Shown here: positions 12,001 to 24,000 of the stretch, piece after piece | How the letters are laid out: every line of letters begins with the position of its first letter | How positions within the stretch are numbered: the stretch's first letter is position 1 | Source: Xanthostigma xanthostigma | Lineage: Eukaryota; Arthropoda; Insecta; Raphidioptera; Raphidiidae | Direction of reading: 5' to 3' | Assembly: GCA_963575645.1 (NCBI GenBank) | Contig: OY754471.1 | Location: 31,194,401-31,258,400 of the forward strand | DNA length: 64,000 nt | Notes under the pieces: generated by a model | Database searches by the model: none | What the model saw: only the letters and a program-made list of their open reading frames with translations | What the model was told of the DNA's origin: nothing | Position numbers and translations under genes: made by a program

Positions 12001-15000
12001 ATAATTAATACTTATTTAGTTTCTATTTATTTTTAACGAAATTCGTGAGATTTTTTTAATATTGAATCAATCCCCAAGGGTAGTCCTTGGCTTCTTATTA
12101 TATCCCGTTCAAATGATGAGCAATTTTCGTTTAAAAAAAAAACATGCTGTAGTGCGTCCGTGCACAAAACAGGAAAAAGGGATGATTTTTATCTTTTTTT
12201 GCTCTGGATAAAAACTTTTTTAATCATCATATTAGTGTTCAGCACCTTCAAAAACGGAAAGGGAGTTGGTCTTGCAGCGTTAAGAATTTTAATGATTTGG
12301 GGTCAAAATCGACTCCTTAACTCCGTTATTATATAATTATAGCTTTCGAGGCATGTTTTTTTCTGAAAAAACCTTTGATTTCATATAAATATCTAAAATT
12401 ATTATTTATTACATACATCTTAGTTTTTTCTGTTGGGTGAAGTTGACTGTTATTTTAGCAACTAAAAATAATACTTATGTCCGCGACGATGGATACTCGC
12501 CTATTTGTTGACTACTTCAACAATCCGCCGGTGTTAATTATTCCTGGCAGACAGTATCCCGTCACTGAATACTTTCTTGAGGACGTACTGTCAACGATTG
12601 AATATTCAACACCCGAAATACGCAAATATGAAAGACTACACCCTAAGCAGAAATTGGATCAACAACAACAGTTGCCCGAATCATCGAACAGTCAGCGGCC
12701 TATACTCGGTAGAATACAGAATAAAGACGAAGAAAATTTCGAGATTTATGCTCAGCCCAGCATAGTAATGGATCAATATATTACAGGTGAATAGTTTGCA
12801 ATTGTATTTATTAGTTTTTATATTGGCTGTAAGTTTTAGTCAAATAGAGTAACAGTCGGTGCAACATTGCTTTCCAATTTATTATTCAATTCTTAAAATT
12901 TGTATTACAGATTGCTTTTTGGGCGGAACACCAGATGCCTTTTCACAATTTGTGTACGTTATACTGTCAGAAGGTGCAAATATTGACTATCAGCACTCGG
13001 TAACAGGCGTGACATGTCTCATAGCTGCCGCGGCTCACGGGAATACAACTTACGTGGAACAGTTGCTGAACTTGGGTGCCAGTGTTCATTTGGAGTCGAC
13101 CAATGGAATGACGGCATTGGACTGGTCTATTAAACACGGCTACACTGAAATAACCGAATTATTGACGATATTTATGGGAACAAAAAGTAATACAAATGAA
13201 TCCGAATGCAATTCAGTGCAGTTATGTGAAGAAATGGAGCACCGTTTAACTGCCTATCATAATACTGTTTCGGACGAACACATTGATTACGATCTAGCTT
13301 TGGAACTGATAGTTTATGTTCATACTAAAATGCAACCGGGAAGCATATTATTCTTTTTGCCGGGCTATGACGACATAGTTTCAATAAAAGAACGCATTAT
13401 GGATGACAACAGATTGACTGGCTATGTTTTGTTTACTTTACATAGTAGCATGCAAACTTTGGATCAAAAACAAGTGTTTCGACCAACCACAAACGGACAG
13501 AGAAAAATAATATTATCTACAAATGTAGCAGAAACAAGCATAACTATACAAGACGTGGTGTATGTATTGGATTCTGGCAAGGTAAAGGAAAAGAACTTTG
13601 ATGCAGTGAGCAACGTCAGTTGCTTGATGACGGCGTGGGTGTCACAAGCATGTGCCAGTCAGAGAGCAGGACGAGCCGGCAGAACTGCACCTGGCGTTTG
13701 TTACCATTTATTTTCGAGACGTCGGTACGCCAGTTTACAGTCATATCCAACACCAGAAATACTACGTATGCCACTTCATGTAAGTATTAAACTGAAATCT
13801 ATTTATTATGCTTAAAAACGAATGTAGGAAAATACTTACAAACACATGAAAACCAGCTTTATTCTTAAAAATATTTACGCACATTGTCAGTAAAACAACT
13901 ACATAAATGATATACATTATTTATTTCAAGATTTTTTAAATCTAATTTTTGTTAACAAAATAACAATTATGATATTTTCAGGTATATAATGATTACAGAC
14001 GTAAAATAGAACTTAATTACCCTTGACAACGTACTGCTGTAGTCCATTTATTTTCCTCTCTAATTCATAAGAAAATCCAGGAAAACGGTGAAATTTTCTG
14101 AATTTTTAGTTGGTGTATCTTTACAATTCAACACAGGACTTCCGATTTGATAGTTTTTTTTCCATTTTATTCAGCAATTAATCCTTATTAAAATGCATGT
14201 ATAACATATGACACTAATGTTTTGATAGAACCAGAATTAAAAAAAAAAAATACGAGGGGGTGCAAAGGTCGCGTGTCAAAAGATACTTTCCTAGCGTATA
14301 CTGAGGTACCATTTTATTCTCAATTAATAATGTTAGTTAACACCAACACCACCTCCAACCAGGCTTGCCGTAAACCGTTCTTGCGGCTGCGTGGCATCTT
14401 GCATTTTGCCGCCCCATGCGTACCCTATTTGTCCCATTAAATTTCTTTATAATTATAATTTGGGTTAAATTAATGACGTTTTGTAATTTTAGGAATTGTG
14501 TTTGCAAACTAAACTGTTGGCACCGTCGGACATTTCTATTGATAAATTTTTATCATTGGCCATTGAACCGCCGTCTGCTTTAGTCACACGAAATGCAATT
14601 CAGTCTTTAAAGGTAAGTATCCACTGCACACACCCCATAACGATATGTGCTTTATTATCGCTCTGCGCATCAAAGCTAAGTTTCGCCAATATGCAGCATG
14701 AGCTAACAATCAATCTTTGTCATATTTAAAGCAAACTAACAGTCCATTCACCTCATGCGAGAGCTAATTTTACAGTAGTTAACGCTAGATATGAACCTTT
14801 TCGCGTAGGAGTGAATTGAAGATTGAAATTTTTTTTCTTAATAAATTTTTCTTATATAGCGTTTAACAATGTGTCTTAACAATATTAATAGCAAACTTTA
14901 GCTAGATCAAACATTTAGCTTTACGAACTAAAATAGGAATATTTCAAATATTCAACATTATTATTTTTTTTATATGTTTTCCGTTCACTTATTTTTTTAT

Positions 15001-18000
15001 CGTAGAGTGGAAAACTTAGCGGTGTATGCACTTTTAACTTTATGAACAAATGTGAATTTTTCATACGGTATAGTGCGTACTACTATTTAATAACTTTAAA
15101 GAATAGCTTCTGTTGCTACATTGTTGAAACACCCATTGTTACATGTCTACATTAGAAAAATTTATTTCTCAAACAATGTCACCATCGGGATACGAACCCC
15201 GAATCTTTCCACTATCGCGGCGGACTGAGTTACATTACTCCACAGTGACACAGTAAGGTCAATTCATCATTCCAATATATAGCCACAGCTCTCACTTCTG
15301 TGAAGGTTCATATCTGACGTTATCTAAGATAAAAATTAGCTTTCGCATGATGTGAAATATACAGTTACAAATGGCTATATATTGGAAATTGGAATGATGA
15401 ATTGACCTTACTGTGTCACTGTGGAGTAATGTAACTCAGTCCGCCGCGATAGTGGAAAGATTCGGGGTTCGTATCCCGATGGTGACATTGTTAGAAATAA
15501 ATTTTTCTAATGTAGACATGTAACAATGGGTGTTTCAACAATGTAGCAACAGAAGCTATTCTTTAAAGTTTATGAACAAAGTTTAATAAACAGTAGGCCC
15601 CCACCGTATTCGCGGGGGTTTGGTTCCATCATCTTCTGATAAAACCTGGAACCGCGATTAGTAGCGAACCGCTTTAATCGCAATAATTAGTTGTAAAAGC
15701 GCTTAACAACTTAATCGCGTTTCTATAAGTTTTCGCGGTCAGTGCGCGACCGCTTTTTTTAAATCTCAGATAAGTGGCACTGCGAGTACAAAATTCACAG
15801 ATTTGGGGAGCCTACTGTAATTAGTCTATTATGGACAAATTCAGAAAACTAATAAAGCATACCTAATATGACAATATGAAAATATTTATATATATTTTTT
15901 TAGACATTAGGAGCATTAGATTCGGATGAACAATTGACGCCGTTGGGACATCATTTGGTAGAACTGGCTGTTGAACCACATTTGGCGAAAATCTTGTTGT
16001 ACGGAATTCTACTTAAATGCATCGATCCAGTTTTAACAATTGTTTGCTGTTTGTCTTACAGGTTCGTAATTTTTACCGTAACTTTGTTTCATCGAGAATT
16101 CAATTGATGCAGTCATCTCTTTTAGGCCAGTACCTAGATCTAAATAAAAATACGTTAATTTATAGATACCATGTCAATTATTAGATAAATGAACTCATTC
16201 TGGCCTGGTTTTGAAGCATTCTTTGGATTTCGAGCAGAAGACATTTCGAGAACTACAGATAGGTACGATTTTGCACATTTTGCGTTGTCTCCGACTCTTA
16301 TCATGAAATCCGACTAATATAATAGGATGCTTTTTTGTTTTTTATATAAGTACAAAAAGATTTTTAAGAAATGGTCTCGCTATAATCCGGAGAGTTTAGA
16401 TCTAAAGTACCTACTCAAAAGTCATCAAAATAAACTTTTTTGTTTGTTATGTAGTGTCATATGGGTTTTCTTTATTAAAAAAAAGTTAGAAGACGAAATA
16501 TAAAAAAAATGGCATTGTTTGGGGATCTTAAAGCATTTTATGTGATACTTTGATTTATCATGAGACAAATTAGCGCAGTGAGTTCATTTTTTCTTTGTAA
16601 TTTTATAGAAAACAAAAAAGTATTCAATGGTAAAGACGGAGATCGAGCGTAAAGCGTGAAATATCGTGCCAATCAATTGTGGTTTCCTCAATGCTTTCCG
16701 CTCGAAATTCAGCCACAACATACTGCGTATTCAAAGACCATCTGATTCAATTTAATAATAAAGAACACGAAATGTTGAAACGCTGTAATTATATATTTTT
16801 TACCATTCCAACCCACAAGTGGGGAATATTACTAGTTTAGGTCAAAAATCACTTTTCAAAAATTTTACAACATCTTTCCGTTTTGAGGTTCCGCGAATCC
16901 AAAAAACATATTTTTGGAAAATCTCTGTGCGTCTGTTAGTCTGTTTGTCTGTGAACACGATACAGGTCAAACGGATGAGCGGATTGAAACCAAATTTTGG
17001 AAGGATGTTTGGTACGCAAATATGAAGAGCCCTATTGTTTTTGGGGAAAATCGGCGCATGCGCAGAAGAGATGAATGCTAAAACGGTATTTTTTATATAA
17101 TAATGGTATACTTTTCATAATGGCTTATTATTCTATTTATTTTTTCAAGAAAGTTTTGTCAAAATTTTTTTTTCTAAACTTTATAGTTTCGGAAATATTT
17201 TGAAAATAAAAAAAAATCATCCGCTCTTTTGTTTTATGGATCTGTCAGAAATAAACTAGTTAGGCATGCTTTGATTAATTTTTACATGACGTGGAACATA
17301 CTATGTAGGTAACCATGGCAACGAATAGTTAATATCATATTGAATACTAGCCATTGCCCGCGTCACCTCACGCGATATCAGAAATTTTATTTTCTTTATT
17401 ATAATTAAATGTCAACATTTTTGAAGTTGGAATGGTCCCGTCGCCCAATTGGCTGGAATTTTTTAATAATAACGCACATACACTCAAACCCTTTTCTTCC
17501 ATTTATTGTAGCTATCCTAGTTTCGCAGTGTACAATGTAATTTTGTAATTAATGACTGATCAAATTAATTATTGTTAAGTAAACATCAATTAGAAAATAT
17601 CTACAGTAATCTGTTCGCTCTACTACAAACTTTCTGTTTGAAATTTGTCTTCCAATTAAAATAAAACGCCATCAGTTATAGTTACGCTATTTTTGTAAAA
17701 AAATAAAGATATGTGTTTGAGGTGCTATTTATAATCAATTTTATTATTCCAACACCATAAGTGGGGAGTGACACTAATTTAGATCAAAATTTACTTTTCA
17801 AAATATTACAATATTTTTTTCGTTTTGAGGTTCTCCGAATTCAAAAAACATATTTTTGGAAAAAGAATGTGCGTCTGTTTGTATACACAATAGAGCTCAA
17901 ATGGATGAGCAGATCAAAACCGAATTTTGGTAGGATGTTTGATATGCAAATGTGAAAGTCCTTTGTTTTTGGGGAAAATCGGCGCATGCTATAACGTTGT

Positions 18001-21000
18001 TTTTTATACAGGTTTTTATACAGGATGAGTCAGACCACCCGTACCGGTCGTTTTTTTTTTCGAAAACTGTTAGTCATAGAGAGTTGAAAATCTGTATTAT
18101 AAAAGCCCTAATGAAGAATCGAAAGGTGATATTTTTTTTCTCGGCTTCCCTACTAGTTTGCTACTGAATGTTCAGAGCTCCGGAATATTAAATGACACAA
18201 TCAGACGAAAGAGGTTTTTTTTTTAAAAGATCTTTAAAATATAAGCAAGTTTTTTTAGGACATTTTTTTTATTACTGCCACCCCAGTTAAGTAATATTCG
18301 TTTGAAATTATTAAATCAACATGTCAATAATGAACTTAATTTTAAAAGTTGACATTTAAAATCTAGTTAGGTAGGTACCTAATAATACAATGTCACAATA
18401 AGTTTTCAATAATTGCAGTGTTTAGAAGTAAAAGGAAGACAGTTTAAACATTTGTGGCATTGTTTAATTAGGTAACTAGATTTTAAATGCCGACTTTTAA
18501 AATTAAGTTCGTTATTATGACATGTTAATTTAATAATTTCAAACGAATATTACTTAACAGGGGTGGCAGTAACAAAAAAAATTTGTTGTCTGTAAAGTCG
18601 GTTTACGGACGATAGTTTTACGTGATAACGTATTCCACTCGAATATCATATTTAATAATACATTACTGCGCTCTCGCTTGCACGCACAGGGTCAGGCGGA
18701 ACGTTACACTTTTTCGTGCGTGCAGCTGGTGTTTCATCAATTTATAAGACGTTATCACGTCAAAAACTTAGTCCGCCATCGTTAGAAGTCCGCCATATTG
18801 GATTTAGAGTGACGTCACACAGCTAATTATGCATTGTCATTCAAACTAAACGTGTATACAAATTTTCATTTCAATCGGTTGATGATATCTGCTTCAAAAT
18901 TACAGAAGGCATTCTAGTCGCTCACTTAGTAACGTTAGGAACGTTACACTTTTTCGTGCATGCAGCCGGTGTTTCATCTTTTTATTTTGACGTGATTCAT
19001 CAATTTATAAGACGTTATCACGTCAAAAAAAAATGTCCTATAAAACTTGCTTACTTTTTAAAGATTTTTTCAATAATACCACTTTCGACCTATCGTGCCA
19101 TTTAAAATTCCGGAGCTCTGAACATTCTGGAGCAAACTAATAGGAAAGTCGACCTTTCCGGAGAAAAAAATTATCACTATCCGATTCTTCATTAGGATTT
19201 AGGGCTTTTATAATACAGATTTTTGACACAACTCTCTACAACTAACCGTTTTCGAAAAACGACCAGTACAGGTGGCCTGACTCACCTGTATATGGTGTCC
19301 CAATGAAAACTTGTACCCCCATAAAACTCAAATAAACTCAAAATAAACATTTTGACAAAAATCCAAAAACACGTCGATTTTGGTAGTTGAAACTTTTTTG
19401 TGCTTAGTTTATTAACTTCGAAAATTTAAGAAGCAGTTTCTCAGTAACAAATCGATTGAATTGAAAAAAACAAATACGCTTGTGTAAGTAATGAAAAACC
19501 CTTCCGTCCCATTAAAAAATTTGGGGGGCTGTTACCCCTCGCACAGGGCTAGAGTTGCTGGAATGGTTTTTGCATAAAAATTGGTCCCCTTTGATATAAA
19601 AGTCGACGTGTTTTTGGATTTTTGTCAAAACGTTTATTTTGACGAGCTTTATGGGGGTACAAGTTTTCGTTTGAACACTGTATAATTCTATTTAGGTATT
19701 TTTAAAATAAAGTTTTGGGGAAAAACATTTTCTGAACTTATTAAAATATTTTGAACAAAAAATCAGCTGTTCTTTTGTTCTGTAGATCTGTCAGAAAGAA
19801 GTTAGTTAATTATACAATATATAAAAATTGGTTAATGAAAACGAATTGCAAATACAGTAGAGACGCGTTAATCCGAACCTTCATAATCCGGATTCTTTGG
19901 TAATTCGGACAGTCATTTGATAGTATTATGTACATTGTAGTCCGGATTTTTCCAGTTTCAGTAATCCGGATCATGATACTTAGTTATTGAGTAGCTGTAC
20001 CGGGCCTATTTGCGTCAACACTATTACCCGGCGGTGTGTTACAAACAGCTACATACATATTTGTTGTCAGAGAAGTGAGAGAAGTTAGGTGGTTTTAGTA
20101 TGTATATAGTCGTTGTCAAACTCAGATAGAAATACATAGAGAACGCACTATGGCGCCGCATAAACGATCACACGTTACTTTATCACTGCAAGTAAAAAAC
20201 GAAATTCTTGACAAATGAAAAAAGGGAGCCTCAAATAAACAGTTAGCCGCAAAATATGAGCATTTTAGTTTGTTTTCTTGATAATTAAAATTACATCCAG
20301 TAATCCGGACATTTTGATAATCCAGATCAGCTGTGTTTTAATTAGTCCGGCTTGTCGCGTCTCTACTGTATCATAATAATTTATACTAGCCGTTACCCGC
20401 GTCACTGCATTCGATAACATTTTATTTTCTTTATTATTCTATATCAAATGTTGATATTTTTGAAGTTGGAATGGTCCCGTCACCCATTTTACTGGATTTT
20501 TTTAAAATGAATGTGCGTTTGTTAGTTTATTTAGTATACAATTATAACTTATTTGAATGATGCTATACTTTTGCGGCTTGAACTGAAGATCTATGTAGGC
20601 ATGTAATATACAGATTTGCATCAGTTGACGATCCAATTGAAAATTTATGGTAGATAATCAGCTCTATTGATAATAATTGATGACTATATTTTGACAAAAC
20701 TTCTGTACTGTTCTAGAGATCCATTCGTATTGCCGTCACAGGCGTCACAAAGGCGTGCTGCAATCATGAGCCGAAAGAAACTGGCGTCAGACTCGTATAG
20801 CGATCATATGGTTCTTTTGAGAGTGTTCCAAGAGTGGCAGGCCTGTCACAAGCGTTCGGCCGTAAGGGATTACTGTGATCGTAACTTCGTCAGTGGAGCA
20901 ACAATGGAAATGATTGTTGGTATGAGAGCTCAGATTTTGGGTCAACTTCGAGCTGCTGGTTTTGTAAAATCTAGACCGCCGGCTGATATAAAAGATTTGA

Positions 21001-24000
21001 ATTATAATTCGGAAAATTGGGCTGTTGTCAAAGCGGCTCTCACTGCCGGTTTATACCCAAACCTAGTTAATGTCGATTCACATGCCAAACAATTACAAAC
21101 TCAGTAAGTATAACTTGAGATCGTTATAGCCCAAGAGCTGACGATGAATTTAGAGTATGTATCGTAGGCAAGTCGAAATAATACAAAAACAGTATTTTAT
21201 CAATGGGTAAATATGAAATCGCGAGTCTGGAAGAGCGTTTGCGGTTATTTTGCTTCTGCGCAGCATATGACATTTGCAAAAAATTAACCAAATCAGCTCA
21301 TACTTTAAAACCGACAAAATAGTTTGGGATTTTTGTTTCTGGATTATACAGTGTGTCCCCGGATTGTGTTCACAATAAGTGAGATTGACCAAAAATTTTC
21401 GAATTGGAATTTCATATTTTGGGATTCCGCCCTGCTTGGCTTAAAACTTATTTATTGTTTACTTTCGATTTTTTTAAATCAAGTAGGCCTTTACAGTTGA
21501 GCAAAACCTCTTTTCGTTTCAAGTAAAGTATCTTGTCCGTTCATAGTACTCAAAAGTGTCACTAAGAAAAGTTGTTGACAATGAAAAATTATGGCGTTAT
21601 GCAAATTTTCAGAATGATCGGCCTACTTTGATAAAATCCACTATTGTTTTGTTTTGTTTGAAAAACAATCGCGTGGAGGAAGCCAAATTGAAGTTTAATT
21701 TATTTTTTTTGATAAACTGTAAAAATTAAATTGAATGTTAATTTGAACACTTCTAATCATCCTGTTTTCTCATCTAAGATTTATCATGTAATCGTTAATA
21801 ATAAATATTTTTCAAATCTTTGATTAACGTCTGAATAGAACTCTTCAAATGAATAAAATTGTCGACCAATTTTTCTCAGACCATATATTGACAAAAAATA
21901 ATAAAAATACAAATCAATATATTTATATTGATTTGTATTTTTATTATTTTATTATTTTATTTTTATTTAATAATAAAAATACAAATCAATATATTTATAT
22001 TGATTTGTATTTTTATTATTTTTTGTCAATATATGGTCTGAGAAAAATTGGTCGACAATTTTATTCATTTGAATAAATATTTTTCTTCTTCTATTATCAA
22101 AGTAGGCCGATCATTCTGAAAATTTGCATAACGCCATAATTTTTCATTGTGAACAACTTTTCTTTGTGACATTTTTGCGTACTATGAACATAAAAGGTAC
22201 TTTACCTGAAACGAAAAGAGGTTTTGCTCAACTATAAAGGCCTACTTGATTTAAAAAATCGAAAGTAAACTAAAAATAAGTTTCAGACCAAGCAGGGCGG
22301 AACCCCAAAATATGAAATTCCAAGTCGAAAATTTTTGGTCAATTTCACCTATTGTGAACTCAATCCGGGGACACACTGTATAAATGCTAAAATACAAGAT
22401 TAAACAAATTTCAGGTTGCCTAAAACATATTTTTTAGGTTTATTTTTTTGCAAATGTAATATGCTGCGCAGAAGCGAAATAACCGCAAACGCTCTGTCAG
22501 ACTCATTGATAAAATACTGTCTTTTTTTTATTTTTTTAACCTGACTAAAATAGGTACTCTAAATTTGTCGTCAGCTCGCTGATTATTAGCATAGTAATAA
22601 GGAGGCGTTCAAGATTGTGTAAACAGGTGGGGTGGGGGGGGGGGGTATTATTACTTTTACAGACAAATGGAACTGATTAAAGAAAAAAAGAAAAAGATTA
22701 AAGAAAAAAAAATGGTCTGTAAAGTCGGTTTACGGACGATAGTTTTATGTGATAACGTATTCCGCTCGAATATCATATTTAATAAGTTTATTTTTATAAA
22801 TCGAAAAAAAGGTACAAACATTCTGACATTATAAATTTGTGTGTAGTATCAATTATAGAATGTATCAATATAATAATGGTTAATAGTAACTAGGGTACCG
22901 ACCCAATGTCTACACCCCCTGTACATTACTGCGCTCTCGCTTGCACGCACAGGGTCAGGTGGAACGTTACACTTTTTCGTGCGTGCAGCTGGTGTTTCAT
23001 TAATTTATAAGACGTTATTACGTCAAAAACTTAGTCCGCCATCTTTAGAAGTCCGCCATATTGGATTTAAACTAACGTCACTTTATTTTTCGAGTTATTC
23101 TCAGCAAGCCCTTTCATTTGATACCCATATTGTAGGTTAGCATAATAAAATTAGTCCGCCATCTTTAGAAGTCCGCCATATTGGATTTAGAGTGACGTCA
23201 CTTTATTTTTCGAGTTATTCTCAGCAAGCCCTTTCATTTGATACCCATATTGTAGGAAAGCATAAGAAAATTAGTTCGCCATCTTTAGAAGTCCGCCATA
23301 TTGGATTTAGAGTAACGTCAGTTTATTTTTCGAGTTATTCTCAGCAAGCCCTTTCATTTGATACCCATATTGTAGGAAAGCATAATAAAATGAGTCAGCC
23401 ATCTTTATTATTGGCGAAATATGTTGGTATTTTTGAAGTTGAAAAGATCCTTGACGTCTAATTGTCTTGAATTATTAAAAAGAATTCGTATCTATGATTT
23501 TAAGGAGGTTGATGCGTTACAGTCCCAATCAAAAGTAAGTCGAATTCTAAATGGGAACATTTCCATAATAAATTTTTACAAAAGGTTATAAGTGGATGAT
23601 ACTAATAAATTATTGTTATAAAGGCATAACTAAATATTTTTTTTAACTATTAATTAATTATTTCAGTATTTTACTTAATGGACTAACTTTTGAATTTTTT
23701 GTACAAAGTTAGATTAAAAAAAAAAAATTAATTTATGTAAATATCTGTATTTTACATATTTTTTGCAGTAAATTAAAAAAATAAATTAGAAGTAATCAAA
23801 AATAAAATTAAATCATTAAAACGTTGAAAATTCAGTTAAAATTGTCAAGAATAAAAGTCTATAATCGAAAAGTGCTAAGGTTTAATAATATTTTTTTATT
23901 GATTAATAGTCTCCTAATTAAATTGGAAAAAATATTAAAATATGTGTAAGACATCGATGCTTTACATAGTTAGTTTTCGGAACTGCTGACATTATTTGGT

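Larger units (their letters stand above)
9567..12458. other. YTHDC2 intron 2, repeat-filled
   Basis: Contains a worn copy of the CATTCCAAC...GGCGCATGCGC repeat (about 9644-9905), the inverted-dimer element 10187-10535, a CAGAGTTGGGCA-ended repeat (10799-11000) and a 1 kb foldback (11110-12145). No coding sequence recognised. Confidence 0.5.
15046..15585. mobile_element. Foldback element with tRNA-like arms, copy 1
   Basis: The two arms (about 15085-15295 and 15370-15575) are reverse complements, including AGAATAGCTTCTGTTGCTAC, CACCCATTGTTACATG and a 72-nt tRNA-like block in each arm. A one-armed copy is at 53828-54160. The shared terminus has TAGTGCGTACTACTATTTAA. It lies in YTHDC2 intron 5. 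Confidence 0.7.
18018..19292. mobile_element. TACAGGRTGAGTCAG-ended foldback element with nested inserts
   Basis: Ends ATACAGGATGAGTCAG and CTGACTCACCTGTAT. Each arm holds GACCRGTAC, CTCCGGAAT, GAAGAATCG and AGCCCTAAT-type words in inverted order. Nested inside are a 301-bp foldback (18272-18572) and a module starting GTAAAGTCGGTTTACGGACG (18590-19030). A solo end of this family is at 37008-37262. Confidence 0.6.
16062..20716. other. YTHDC2 intron 6, repeat-filled
   Basis: 4.65 kb containing two copies of a dispersed repeat (16795-17260, 17735-18000), a composite foldback (18018-19292), a second foldback (19295-19683) and a pogo-type remnant (19855-20368). 16062-16790 shows nothing I can name. 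Confidence 0.5.
21131..22577. repeat. Outer palindrome of a three-layer nest
   Basis: The left arm (21131-21300) has AGCTGACGATGAATTTAGAG, AGCGTTTGCGGTTATTT and TTCTGCGCAGCATAT. The right arm (22440-22577) carries them inverted, with GCTGCGCAGAAGCGAAATAA and ACTCTAAATTTGTCGTC. It encloses 21343-22383. Confidence 0.7.

Noticed and set aside
15178..15486. Functional tRNA genes
   Set aside because: The cloverleafs lack U33, have a weak box A and lie in foldback arms, so I call them tRNA-like pseudogenes.
23192..23461. 89-codon frame at the 120-bp array
   Set aside because: It is the tandem repeat read through; no codon bias or known motif.
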